Shown: positions 52,945 through 61,207 of the stretch, piece after piece
Position numbering within the stretch: the stretch's first letter is position 1
Layout: each line of letters starts with the position of its first letter
NCBI GenBank assembly: GCA_904377855.1
Contig: CAJFGS010000011.1
Span: 2,239-66,238 of the forward strand
Reading direction: 5' to 3'
Source: Candidatus Avimonas merdigallinarum
GTDB lineage: Bacteria; Bacillota; Clostridia; Oscillospirales; Acutalibacteraceae
Length of the DNA stretch: 64,000 bases
Notes under the pieces: generated by a model
What the model was told of the DNA's origin: nothing
Database searches by the model: none
What the model saw: the letters and a program-made list of their open reading frames with translations, nothing else
Position numbers and translations under genes: made by a program

Positions 52945-53646
52945 TCAGCGGGAATGCCCGTCTATCCGGTAGCCCATGCCCCGGACGGTTTTGATGATCC
53001 GGGGCTCCTGCGGGTTGTCCTCGATTTTTTCCCGCAGCCGCTTGATATAGACCGTCAGGGTGTTGTCGTTGACAAAGTCGCCCGAAACGTCCCAGATGTT
53101 TTCCAGCAGCTGGGAGCGGGAGAGAACACGCCCTTCGTTGTTGACCAGGGTCATCAGCAGGCGGTATTCCAGCGCGGTGAGGAATACGTCCTGCCCGTTT
53201 TTGGTCACCCGCCCCTGCGCGGGGAAGATCTGGACGCTGCCGTATTCCACGGCGCCGCCGTTCGCCGCCGGCTTTCCCGCCCGCCGCAGCACGGTGCGGA
53301 TGCGGGAAAGCAGTTCCCTCACCCGGAACGGCTTCACAATATAGTCGTCCGCCCCCATATCCAGGCCCATGACCACGTTGACTTCGTCGTCCCGCGCGGT
53401 GAGGAAGATGACCGGGATATCCCCCCGGCTCTTGATTGCGCGGCAGATATCGTAGCCGCTCCCGTCCGGAAGGGAGAGGTCGAGCAGGGCGAGGGCGAAG
53501 GGGCCACGCTCCAGCGCGTCCAGCGCTTCGCGGACCGTCCCGCACAGGACGGGGGTGTAGCCGTCCTGGGAAAGGGAGTATTCCAGCCCCAGGGCAATCG
53601 CGCTGTCGTCCTCTACCAGTAAAATTCGCTGTCCGTTTGATTCCAC
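52945..53646 (-). CDS. OmpR-family response regulator
   Basis: A 233-residue regulator: receiver domain (about 7-120) with acidic pocket EDD, phosphorylation site D56 in LLDLSLPD, and K106-region KPF; then an OmpR winged helix (about 138-230) with recognition helix region DNTLTVYIKRLREKIEDN and wing IIKTVRGMGYRI. GTG 53646 is used because AAAGGGG lies eight bases upstream and the next residues reach the receiver strand directly. A near-consensus promoter and a 17-bp palindrome precede it. It probably activates the ABC operon at 51064-51118. Confidence 0.92.
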   Translation of the reverse strand: MESNGQRILLVEDDSAIALGLEYSLSQDGYTPVLCGTVREALDALERGPFALALLDLSLPDGSGYDICRAIKSRGDIPVIFLTARDDEVNVVMGLDMGADDYIVKPFRVRELLSRIRTVLRRAGKPAANGGAVEYGSVQIFPAQGRVTKNGQDVFLTALEYRLLMTLVNNEGRVLSRSQLLENIWDVSGDFVNDNTLTVYIKRLREKIEDNPQEPRIIKTVRGMGYRIDGHSR

Positions 53647-53698
53647 GGCAAATTCCCCTTTCCTGCGCCGGCTTTTCCGCCTGGGAAAAGCGGCGGAT

Positions 53699-53715
53699 AT
53701 GCGGAGTCTCCGCAT
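53699..53715 (-). promoter_or_regulatory. palindrome in the response-regulator leader
   Basis: ATGCGGAG-T-CTCCGCAT, perfect eight-base arms, placed just after the expected transcription start. A second hairpin (CTTTTCC at 53672-53678 with GGAAAAG at 53684-53690) lies nearer the gene. Operator or leader hairpin. Confidence 0.5.
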
Positions 53716-53727
53716 GCCTTTTCCTGT

Positions 53728-53756
53728 ATTCTATCATACCGGCCCCCGGAGTTCAA
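53728..53756 (-). promoter_or_regulatory. promoter for the two-component genes
   Basis: Minus strand TTGAAC (53756-53751), 17 bases, TAGAAT (53733-53728). Confidence 0.7.
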
Positions 53757-53776
53757 ACGGCGGCTGCCGGCGGGGC

Positions 53777-53805
53777 GCATACCCTCCCTGCCGGCTCCAT
53801 ATACT
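53777..53805 (+). promoter_or_regulatory. sigma-E-like promoter before an unknown gene
   Basis: GCATACCC (53777-53784), 13 bases, CATATACT (53798-53805). This resembles the mother-cell sigma-E pattern (-35 around ATA, -10 CATACAnT). No sigma-A -35 is placed correctly for the TATACT inside it. Confidence 0.4.
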
Positions 53806-53876
53806 GGATAGTAAGCAGTGCCCGGGCGCAGGGGAATCCTTACCGCCCGGTACTCCAGCAGGAAGGGGGCGGGCGT

Positions 53877-54746
53877 ATGCTCGCAGCGGTATGCCTGGCG
53901 GAACCAAGACGGCGGTGGCTCAGCCGGAGACGGCGCCCGCCGGAGGTGCGGGCGGAAATCGTGCCGGCAGGAAGCGGGCGATATCTAAAAATCACGGCGG
54001 AAACGGGACGGGACGGGGAGCCGGACTGGGCGGCCGTCCGCCGTGCCGCGGGCAGGGAAGCCAGCCGGCTTCTTCTCCCTACCGGCGCAGCGCCGCCTCC
54101 CGAGGTCCGGATCGGCCGCTTTGCCGGGCACGCCCTCAGCCGGCGGCTGGTGGAAACCGCAGCGCTTTCCCTTCTAAAAACGGTGGGGATGCATCCCCGC
54201 TTAGTCCAGGTGGGGATTTACGATCCGCAGGCCGTCTGCCCCGATCTGCCGCTGTCCTTCCTGCCCTATGCGGCAGACGTGCGGGTGGCGACCTCCCGGC
54301 CGGAGCGGTATGCCCGGCAGCGGTACGCCGCGATGGAAGGGTTCGGCGCGGCGATCACGGTGACCGAGGGACCGGCGGCGCTGGACGGGAGCCTGCTTAT
54401 TCTCGCGCCGGACGGTCCGCCGGCTGGAACCGGCCGTCCCCTGCAGGCGGCGGGCCTTCTTCTATCCGCGTTCCCCTGCGATAAGGCGGTCCGCTACGGG
54501 GAAACGGCGGCAGGGGGACGCATGGGAACGGTGGACGGGTACCGCCCGCCTGTCCCGGCCGCGTTGGCGGAGGCCTGCCCGCCGGGGTGCTGGATAGAGG
54601 ACTTCCTGGCCGGCCTGTATGAGCGCAGCGGCGTGCGGGAGATTGGAGCCGGGCCGCCCGAATTCCTGCGGCTTGGGGGCCAGCGGCTCTCCCTCCGGGA
54701 TGCGGCCTGGCGGCTGGCGGGGCTTGACATCGGCCTGTCGGTTTAG
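53877..54746 (+). CDS. protein of unknown function
   Basis: A 289-residue protein I do not recognise with certainty. It starts with an arginine-rich stretch (PRRRWLSRRRRPPEV), has no signal peptide or membrane helix, and is very rich in Ala, Gly, Arg and Pro. Segments such as VGIYDPQAVCPDLPLSFLPYAADVRVATSRPERY (about 120-153) and the later AAGLLLSAFPCDKAVRY read like a folded alternating helix-strand domain. ATG 53877 follows AGGAAGG by about nine bases. A sigma-E-like promoter upstream hints at mother-cell expression in sporulation. Its stop codon touches the greA promoter spacer end. Confidence 0.6.
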   Translation: MLAAVCLAEPRRRWLSRRRRPPEVRAEIVPAGSGRYLKITAETGRDGEPDWAAVRRAAGREASRLLLPTGAAPPPEVRIGRFAGHALSRRLVETAALSLLKTVGMHPRLVQVGIYDPQAVCPDLPLSFLPYAADVRVATSRPERYARQRYAAMEGFGAAITVTEGPAALDGSLLILAPDGPPAGTGRPLQAAGLLLSAFPCDKAVRYGETAAGGRMGTVDGYRPPVPAALAEACPPGCWIEDFLAGLYERSGVREIGAGPPEFLRLGGQRLSLRDAAWRLAGLDIGLSV

Positions 54747-54752
54747 TATAAT
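54724..54752 (+). promoter_or_regulatory. consensus promoter for greA(-lysS)
   Basis: TTGACA (54724-54729), 17 bases, TATAAT (54747-54752): both hexamers perfect, the strongest promoter seen in the window. The -35 and spacer lie inside the last codons of the preceding gene. Confidence 0.9.
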
Positions 54753-54874
54753 AACCTCTATGGCAATTTGGATGTTCCCGGCAGGGAACGTTTGAAACGG
54801 CCGGGGCCGGGCCGGAGGGATCCGGGGCCGGCGCCCGGAACGGCAGAAAACGCGGAAAGGACAGGAAATTTGGG

Positions 54875-55351
54875 ATGAAAAATAAACAGACCGTCATCAC
54901 CGACGAAGGGCTCAAACGCCTGGAAAGCGAACTGGAAGAGCTGAAATCGGTAAAGCGCAAAGAGATTGCTGAAAAAATCAAGGTGGCGCTGTCCTTCGGC
55001 GACCTGTCGGAAAACAGCGAATACGACGAAGCGAAAAACGAGCAGGCGATTATCGAAGGCCGGATTGCCGAGATTGAAAACCAGCTCAAAAACGTCCGCG
55101 TCCTGGACGAAAGCGAACTGAATACCCAGATGATCCACATCGGCTCCCGCGTAAAGGTGCAGGATATGAGCACGGGCGAGGAGGAAACCTACCAGATCGT
55201 CGGCTCCACCGAAGCGGACCCGCTGGGCGGGCGCATTTCGGACGAATCGCCGGTCGGCCGCGCGCTCCTTTCCCATGGGCCGGGGGATGTGGTGGAAGTG
55301 GAAACCCCAGTCGGCATGGTCAATTACAAAATCCTGGAGATTTTGAAGTAA
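54875..55351 (+). CDS. greA: transcription elongation factor GreA
   Basis: Rescues backtracked RNA polymerase by stimulating transcript cleavage. The 158 residues have the N-terminal coiled coil (about 10-78) with the acidic tip [13 protein letters not shown] (about 42-54), which reaches the polymerase active site, and the C-terminal FKBP-like domain ending in [15 protein letters not shown] 54875 is preceded by AAAGGACAGGAAATTTGGG. It sits ahead of lysS, a common Firmicute order. Confidence 0.95.
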   Translation: MKNKQTVITDEGLKRLESELEELKSVKRKEIAEKIKVALSFGDLSENSEYDEAKNEQAIIEGRIAEIENQLKNVRVLDESELNTQMIHIGSRVKVQDMSTGEEETYQIVGSTEADPLGGRISDESPVGRALLSHGPGDVVEVETPVGMVNYKILEILK

Positions 55352-55380
55352 AGCGGAATCGGCCGGCTCTGCGCCGGATT

Positions 55381-55418
55381 GGGCGGGCGCGGTGACCTTT
55401 GTGTCGCCCGCCCGCTTT
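55381..55418 (+). terminator. partial terminator between greA and lysS
   Basis: GGGCGGGCG (55381-55389) pairs with CGCCCGCCC (55405-55413), followed by GCTTTTG. The T-tract is short, so some read-through to lysS is likely. Confidence 0.6.
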
Positions 55419-55500
55419 TGTCAAAGGAAAAAAAGCGGGGCGCGGCGGCGGGAGAAATTCCCGCGGCGGCTGCAGTCCCGGTAAGGAAAGGGACGGTATT

Positions 55501-57012
55501 GTGGAGGAAAAGAACACCGGGGCGTCCCCGGCGGCGGAAATGACGGAACAGGAGCGGACGGAGCTGCTGCAGATCCGGCGGGACAAGCTGGCCGCGCTGC
55601 AGGAGGCGGGGAAGGATCCCTTTGCACTCACAAAATACGACGTCACGGCCCATAACGCGGACATCCGCGAGCGGTTCGAGGCGATGGAAGGCCAGACCGT
55701 GCGGATCGCGGGGAGGATGATGAGCCGCCGCATCATGGGGAAGGCCAGCTTCATGGACCTGCGGGACGGCAGCGACCGCATGCAGGTGTATGTCCGCCGG
55801 GACGACGTGGGCGAAGACGTATATATGGATTTCAAAAAGTGGGATATCGGCGACATCCTGGGGGTGGAGGGCTTTGTGTTCCGCACCCAGAAGGGGGAAA
55901 TTTCGGTCCACGCGCAGAAAGTCACGCTGCTTTCGAAATCCCTGCTCCCCCTGCCGGAGAAATTCCACGGCCTGCGGGATACCGATACCCGGTATCGCCA
56001 GCGGTATCTGGACCTGATCGTCAACCCGGAAGTGAAGGACGCGTTTGTCAAGCGCTCCCGGATTATCACGGCAATCCGCCGTTATCTCGACGAAAAGGCA
56101 TTCATGGAAGTGGAGACCCCGGTGCTTCACAACATCGCGGGGGGCGCGGCGGCGCGGCCGTTTATCACCCACCACAATACCCTGAATATTGATATGTACC
56201 TGCGCATTGCGCTGGAACTGCACCTCAAGCGGCTGATTGTCGGCGGGTTTGAGCGGGTATACGAAATCGGCCGCGTCTTCCGGAACGAAGGGATGGATAC
56301 CCGGCATAACCCGGAATTCACCCTGCTGGAACTGTACCAGGCATATACCGATTACAACGGCATGATGGACCTGACGGAGGATTTGATCCGCACCGTCGCC
56401 AAAACGGTGCTGGGCACCGCCCAGATTACCTACGGCGGGGTGGCGATCGACCTCGACCGCCCGTTCGAGCGGCTGAGCATGCTGGACGCGGTCAAGAAAT
56501 ATGCCGGGGTGGACTTTGGGGCGGTTTCCACGTTGGAGGAAGCCCGCGCCCTGGCGAAAGAGCACCACATCGAGTATGAGGAGCGCCACGGCAAGGGGGA
56601 TATCCTCAACCTGTTCTTTGAAGCCTATGTGGAGGAGAAGCTGATCCAGCCCACCTTCATTATGAACCACCCGGTGGAAATCTCGCCGCTGGCCAAGCGG
56701 ATGCCGGAAAACCCGGCGTATACCGAGCGGTTTGAACTGTTTATTGTCGGCAGGGAGCATGCCAACGCCTTTTCGGAGCTGAACGATCCGATTGATCAGC
56801 GCGGCCGGTTTGAGGCGCAGGCGGCCCTGAAGGCTGCCGGGGACGAGGAAGCCAGCGACGTGGACGAGGATTTCCTCACCGCGCTGGAGTACGGCATGCC
56901 CCCCACGGGCGGCCTGGGCATCGGGGTGGACCGCCTGGTGATGCTCCTGACCGACCAGGCTTCGATCCGGGACGTCCTCCTCTTCCCGACGATGAAGCCA
57001 AAAGAAGGCTGA
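55501..57012 (+). CDS. lysS: lysine-tRNA ligase, class II
   Basis: Charges tRNA-Lys. The 503 residues carry the OB-fold anticodon domain (about 65-150) and class II core: motif 2 [20 protein letters not shown] (about 258-277) and motif 3 [13 protein letters not shown] (about 475-487). GTG 55501 is the start, nine bases after AAGGAAAGG; the open frame before it has no homology. It is the last chromosomal gene before the conjugative element, whose boundary lies within about 200 bases downstream. Confidence 0.95.
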   Translation: MEEKNTGASPAAEMTEQERTELLQIRRDKLAALQEAGKDPFALTKYDVTAHNADIRERFEAMEGQTVRIAGRMMSRRIMGKASFMDLRDGSDRMQVYVRRDDVGEDVYMDFKKWDIGDILGVEGFVFRTQKGEISVHAQKVTLLSKSLLPLPEKFHGLRDTDTRYRQRYLDLIVNPEVKDAFVKRSRIITAIRRYLDEKAFMEVETPVLHNIAGGAAARPFITHHNTLNIDMYLRIALELHLKRLIVGGFERVYEIGRVFRNEGMDTRHNPEFTLLELYQAYTDYNGMMDLTEDLIRTVAKTVLGTAQITYGGVAIDLDRPFERLSMLDAVKKYAGVDFGAVSTLEEARALAKEHHIEYEERHGKGDILNLFFEAYVEEKLIQPTFIMNHPVEISPLAKRMPENPAYTERFELFIVGREHANAFSELNDPIDQRGRFEAQAALKAAGDEEASDVDEDFLTALEYGMPPTGGLGIGVDRLVMLLTDQASIRDVLLFPTMKPKEG

Positions 57013-57024
57013 TGAAGCAAAAAA

Positions 57025-57201
57025 TGGCGTAAAATCAAGGGTTCCCAGACTTTTTTGCCGAGACAGATACGCCGATTTACGCCAATCTTACGCCAATTTA
57101 TGTAAAGATTTATACAGGGAAAGGGACACTTGGGAATAAAGAACCGTGTTTTGCATTATGAATGCAACACGGTTCTTTTTTATATACCTGTTTTGGCGTA
57201 A
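57025..57201. repeat. cluster of TTACGCCAA repeats at the element boundary
   Basis: TTACGCCAAT at 57077-57086 and 57088-57097 (11-base period); inverted copies TGGCGTAA at 57025-57032 and TTGGCGTAA at 57193-57201; a variant ATACGCCGA at 57067-57075. Such clustered sites at an element end fit recombinase arm or accessory sites. No other gene is seen in 57013-57270. Confidence 0.6.
57138..57180 (+). terminator. terminator at the element boundary
   Basis: AAAGAACCGTG on the left pairs with CACGGTTCTTT on the right, continued by TTGCATT/AATGCAA with a small bulge; a run of T follows. Confidence 0.85.
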
Positions 57202-57270
57202 GCAAGCAGAATGATAATATTATAGTCCGTCTTTTATTTCTTGAAGGAACAGTTTATTTGGAGGTTTCTT

Positions 57271-58395
57271 ATGTCAGAATATCGACTAGAATTAAAGCAA
57301 ATTGTGGATTATCCACGCTGCCGGATTTACCGGCAGTTCATACAGAACTTGATCTCGGACCGGAGCATTCGCGTAGGCGGCAGCTCCGGTCTTTTTTATT
57401 TTACCGTCCTATGCAGCTACGCAAATTTTCGCACGTCATATAAACGGATTGATGGGATCAGCTATACCATATACCCCGGCGAATGGCTGTGCCGGGTCAA
57501 TGAGGTGGCCGAATGGTTCCGTACCCGTTTCCAGCATCAGGCGCTTGACATTCTTCAGGGCCTGCAGGAACGTGGACTGATTGCCTATCGTCTTCTTGGA
57601 CGAGGAAAATTGGTGAAATTCATCATCCTGGGCTGGCAGAAACATAATCGGGTGCTGGAATATAACGCGCCCTGCTCCAAGGACAGTGGCTTTTTCTTCC
57701 TGCCGGTATCTGAGGCCAACGAACTGGTCGGCAGCGGGCGCTGTTCTGAAATGGACGCTCTGCTGGATATGTGGATCAACACGGTGTATAACGATGAGCA
57801 GGTGCAGGGATCCGATGCCGGTCCGGTGGTCTATCTGCGTAACGGCACAGGCAGTCCTTTGCTCGGCTATGCCGAACTTGCACAGCGTTGGGGCGTATCC
57901 AAAGCAACGGTTGGCCGGTATCTTGGTAAGCTGCGTGATTTCGAATATATTACTGTCTTGTCTTTCCCAGGGACGCATGGAAGCGTTATCTGCCTGAATA
58001 ACTACCTGTCCACCATGTTTGAAGTATCCGATGTGCTGGTGGATAAAGATGAGATTGCCATGGTACTGCATATTGGCGTTACTTTGCCGGATACCGATAA
58101 AACAGAGCAGAAAGAAGAGTCTTACGGCGTTTCAAAAAGCGCGGATAGCGTTTCAGATCTGTACATGGAACCTGTGTTGGAAAAAGTCGGGGAAATCCTG
58201 ATAGCACAAGGCTTTTCGTGTACTTCCTGTCCGCATATCCGGTATAAGTTATTACCTTTATCCCCCGATTGCAAGGGAGCTGTTTTTGGTTTATCAGTAC
58301 CCCAATATAGTGCTTTGCTGTTGATTTTCTGCGGAGAAGAACACGAGTTGTTCCGTTTTGAAATACGATTACTGCCGGAGGTGGAGCGTCAATGA
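57271..58395 (+). CDS. element-encoded winged-helix regulator/replication-like protein
   Basis: A 374-residue protein, first gene of the element. I recall close relatives at the head of clostridial conjugative elements, without assigned function. Two segments look like winged helices: about 65-115 (YPGEWLCRVNEVAEWFRTRF, then LDILQGLQERGLIAYRLLGRG) and about 195-235 (LLGYAELAQRWGVSKATVGR, then LGKLRDFEYITVLSF). The C-terminal 90 residues form a separate domain. This paired layout resembles plasmid replication or MarR-like regulators. ATG 57271 has GGAGG six bases upstream. It overlaps the next gene by four bases. Confidence 0.6.
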   Translation: MSEYRLELKQIVDYPRCRIYRQFIQNLISDRSIRVGGSSGLFYFTVLCSYANFRTSYKRIDGISYTIYPGEWLCRVNEVAEWFRTRFQHQALDILQGLQERGLIAYRLLGRGKLVKFIILGWQKHNRVLEYNAPCSKDSGFFFLPVSEANELVGSGRCSEMDALLDMWINTVYNDEQVQGSDAGPVVYLRNGTGSPLLGYAELAQRWGVSKATVGRYLGKLRDFEYITVLSFPGTHGSVICLNNYLSTMFEVSDVLVDKDEIAMVLHIGVTLPDTDKTEQKEESYGVSKSADSVSDLYMEPVLEKVGEILIAQGFSCTSCPHIRYKLLPLSPDCKGAVFGLSVPQYSALLLIFCGEEHELFRFEIRLLPEVERQ

Positions 58396-58928
58396 AAAAA
58401 ATAAACCAACAGAACGAAATGGAAAATCCGCTGTACCATGATACTTGGATGCTTTTGCGAAAATACCGGGACGTAGTGTGGAGTCTGGAACTGTCGGTAC
58501 AGCAGGTGCGCCGCCAGTTTCAGATCGAGTTTGGCAGCAGCATTGAAGATTTTTTGGACTCAATCTACCTGGCTGGCGTGGATTTTGCGGACACCGGCAT
58601 TCAGGAGCACGCCAGAAGCATTGAACGCAGCTATAAGATGCTCAAACTGATGGAAAACGCGGTCAATCTGCTGCGGAGTAAGCACAAATTTGGGGAAACG
58701 TATTACTGGATTCTGTATTACAGCTACCTCTCCCCCCAGCAGTACAAAAACACAGAGGAGATCATCGAGCAGCTTCAGCCGCATATTCAGGACATCAGCT
58801 ACCGCACCTATTTCCGCAAGCGCAAGGAAGCAATCGATGCTTTTTCCTCCATTTTGTGGGGTTATTCTTCCAAGGACAGCTTAAATCTTTTGGAGCATTT
58901 CTTCCCGGAGAATGAAAAAGGCAGATAA
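58392..58928 (+). CDS. element-encoded ArpU/sigma-like small regulator
   Basis: A 178-residue, wholly helical protein. The end (about 105-165) reads GETYYWILYYSYLSP, then a short turn and DISYRTYFRKRKEAIDAFSSILWGY, like the region-4-type helix-turn-helix of ArpU/RinA late regulators of phages and elements. The start overlaps the preceding gene (ATGA), so the two are coupled. A terminator follows at 59029-59056, so these two genes form their own unit ahead of the transfer genes. Function is inferred only. Confidence 0.55.
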   Translation: MKKINQQNEMENPLYHDTWMLLRKYRDVVWSLELSVQQVRRQFQIEFGSSIEDFLDSIYLAGVDFADTGIQEHARSIERSYKMLKLMENAVNLLRSKHKFGETYYWILYYSYLSPQQYKNTEEIIEQLQPHIQDISYRTYFRKRKEAIDAFSSILWGYSSKDSLNLLEHFFPENEKGR

Positions 58929-59028
58929 CCGGCAGAACATTGGCACGGTTTTGCGATTGAAGCGTAAATCCCCCTATGATAAAATGAGTATGCTGAAAAA
59001 TATATCAGAAGCCGGCAAAGGCAGTAAA

Positions 59029-59056
59029 AACACCATTTTCTGAATGGTGTTTTTTT
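59029..59056 (+). terminator. terminator after the element regulator genes
   Basis: AACACCATT (59029-59037) pairs with AATGGTGTT (59043-59051), followed by a run of T. Confidence 0.85.
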
Positions 59057-59135
59057 GTTACCCTTTTTCGGGTTTCGAACAGCAGGCCGCCCACTTTGAG
59101 GGCGGCTTACCTTATTTTTCAAGGAGGATAATGAT

Positions 59136-59519
59136 TTGAAAAACACACCTGTCCCCAAGCCGGCCAGGCCGCGCCGGCATATCAACAGTGGACGCATCCT
59201 GTATGTGGCGTTCCTGGCAGTGTGTATGACTGCCTGTTTTACGCAGGATGCTTTTGCGGCCACTACCATCTGGCAGAAAGCCGAGGAAATTATGAAGGAT
59301 GTGTATAACCAGATCCTGCTGATTTCCACGATTGCGGCCGTTGTTACAGCGTCCATTGCCTTATTGCTGATGAATTTCAGCAAAAGCGGTAAAACGGTGG
59401 ATGAATCGCGGTCATGGCTGAAACGGATCGCAATAACTTGGATCCTTTTGAACAGCCTGGGTTTCATCCTGGCATATGTCACGCCTTTCTTTGCAGGCGG
59501 CAAGTGGAGTACCCCGTAA
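59136..59519 (+). CDS. pilin-like conjugation membrane protein
   Basis: A 127-residue protein with a basic start, a signal-peptide-like helix ending AFAATT (about 18-42), and two membrane helices (about 55-78 and 92-118) separated by a short polar loop. This size and layout are like VirB2/TrbC pilins and the small hydrophobic protein that precedes TrbL in clostridial elements. TTG 59136 is the only workable start: AAGGAGG lies eight bases upstream, and the nearby ATG runs into a stop after two codons. Confidence 0.65.
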   Translation: MKNTPVPKPARPRRHINSGRILYVAFLAVCMTACFTQDAFAATTIWQKAEEIMKDVYNQILLISTIAAVVTASIALLLMNFSKSGKTVDESRSWLKRIAITWILLNSLGFILAYVTPFFAGGKWSTP

Positions 59520-59558
59520 GCATCCGGCACAGGACGTCTATCAAAGGAGAGTGATGCC

Positions 59559-60269
59559 GTGGGCATATTAGACGGAATTGTAGCTTGGATTGCCGAACAG
59601 GTCATGCACGGGCTGGATTTAATCAACACATCGGTTTTAGGCGCCTTGGGCTGTGACATGGGGACTTTCCTGCGGTATTTTCCTGCGGCGGGAACCATGT
59701 ACAACATTTTTGTCGCGCTGGCAATCGGTTTGATTCTGCTGAACTGGGTGTGGCAGCTTTTCCGGAACTACGGCCTTGCCGTGGGGATTGAAGCGGAGGA
59801 CCCGGTGAAACTTTCTATCCGGTCAATCCTCTTTATTTTGCTGGCCTATTTTTCGGATGAGATTGTCAACATGGTCTTGAAAATCGGCGGAACGCCGTAT
59901 CACTGGATTCTCACGTCCTCCCTGCCGCCGCTGGATTTTGCCAGCTTTAGCTCAACCATTACGGTTATTCTGGGCGTGTGTGCCAGCGGAGCAGTTGCCA
60001 TTATCGCCCTCGTGCTTGTGCTGATTTTGGCCTGGAACTACATTAAGTTGCTGTTTGAATCGGCCGAACGATATGTTTTGCTCGGCGTGCTGGTCTACAC
60101 AGCTCCGGTTGCCTTTGCAATGGGCGCTTCGCAGGCAACATCGGAAATTTTCAAATCCTGGTGCCGGATGTTCGGCGGCCAAATTTTCCTGTTGATTATG
60201 AACGCCTGGTGTCTGCGGATTTTCACATCCATGGTCGGTACATTCCTGTCCAACCCTCTTTCGCTTTGA
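59559..60269 (+). CDS. TrbL/VirB6-like conjugation channel protein
   Basis: A 236-residue polytopic protein with about five helices (about 45-70, 88-110, 130-160, 165-190, 205-225). The order and wording (FLRYFPAAGTMYNIFVALAIG; SAERYVLLGVLVYTAPVAFAMGAS; SWCRMFGGQ) match TrbL-family channel proteins of clostridial elements. GTG 59559 has AAAGGAGA eight bases upstream. It sits between the pilin-like gene and the Gly-rich gene in the normal transfer order. Confidence 0.8.
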   Translation: MGILDGIVAWIAEQVMHGLDLINTSVLGALGCDMGTFLRYFPAAGTMYNIFVALAIGLILLNWVWQLFRNYGLAVGIEAEDPVKLSIRSILFILLAYFSDEIVNMVLKIGGTPYHWILTSSLPPLDFASFSSTITVILGVCASGAVAIIALVLVLILAWNYIKLLFESAERYVLLGVLVYTAPVAFAMGASQATSEIFKSWCRMFGGQIFLLIMNAWCLRIFTSMVGTFLSNPLSL

Positions 60270-60283
60270 TCGGAGGTAATATC

Positions 60284-61207
60284 ATGCGAAAAACACGAAA
60301 AATTCTGTTGGAGCTTTCCCTAACACTGATACTGGCAAGCCTGTTTGCCGTTCCCGCCTTCGCCGTGACAGAAGCGGAGGTGCAGCAGCAGGTAAACGCT
60401 ATCGGTAAAGAAGCCGTGACAGGAAACATCTTCATCTGGTTTCTTTGTGCTATTGGCTTTTTGAAGGTGTCCCAAAAGATCGACAGTTTTATGAGCAGCC
60501 TGGGTATCAACGTCGGCCATACCGGAGGTTCCATGCTGGCGGAGGCCTTGATAGCCGCCCGCGGTGTGGCAACTGTTAAATCTTTCGGCGGCGGACATGG
60601 TGGAAGTGGTTCCCGCGGCGGCGCATCTGCCGGTGGAACTGCTGGCCCCGGTTTTATGAGCGGAGGTCTTGCCGGTGTTGTCGGCCGCAGCTTTCATCAT
60701 GGCGCAGTCAAAAATGCCACCGGAAACGGCAGAGGAGGACTCGGCGGAAAAGCCTTTGCATCTTCTATGAACAAGGGCGGCGGCTTTGCCAACCGTGTCA
60801 TTGGTTCAGTGGCAACCGGCAATATCTCGACCACCGGCTCCATGACCGGGGAAAAAGCCTCTGCCGCCCTTTCATCGTATTTGGGGTATACCGCTTTGGG
60901 TGAAGACGCCGGTGACATCCCCTCTTTTTCCAACGTGGAAATTGGCGGCGGCCGAATAATGGCAACTGAAAGCTCGGAGGAACACCCGGAAGGGATCGCT
61001 GTTGGCATGTATCATGCCGATCAGTATATGGCTCCCAGTGGGGAATATTCGACAGTGACAGCCGCTGACGGTACAACCTGGTACAAACAGTACGCGGCGG
61101 ACACAGTGGAACGCAAGCCATACAAAGCGCCGGACGGCAATATTGCCTATAACGAGTCCATTGTCAAAAAGCTGCCTGACCCGCCGAAAAGAAAGGATCG
61201 GATCTGA
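60284..61207 (+). CDS. secreted glycine-rich conjugation protein
   Basis: A 307-residue protein with a signal peptide (about 1-25, ending VPAFAVTEAE), one further hydrophobic segment (about 45-62), then a Gly/Ser/Ala-rich region (about 95-210) and a more structured end (about 215-307). This looks like the soluble C-terminal part that other TrbL/VirB6 proteins carry, here on a separate chain. ATG 60284 follows GGAGG. Its stop codon shares one base with the next start. Confidence 0.65.
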   Translation: MRKTRKILLELSLTLILASLFAVPAFAVTEAEVQQQVNAIGKEAVTGNIFIWFLCAIGFLKVSQKIDSFMSSLGINVGHTGGSMLAEALIAARGVATVKSFGGGHGGSGSRGGASAGGTAGPGFMSGGLAGVVGRSFHHGAVKNATGNGRGGLGGKAFASSMNKGGGFANRVIGSVATGNISTTGSMTGEKASAALSSYLGYTALGEDAGDIPSFSNVEIGGGRIMATESSEEHPEGIAVGMYHADQYMAPSGEYSTVTAADGTTWYKQYAADTVERKPYKAPDGNIAYNESIVKKLPDPPKRKDRI

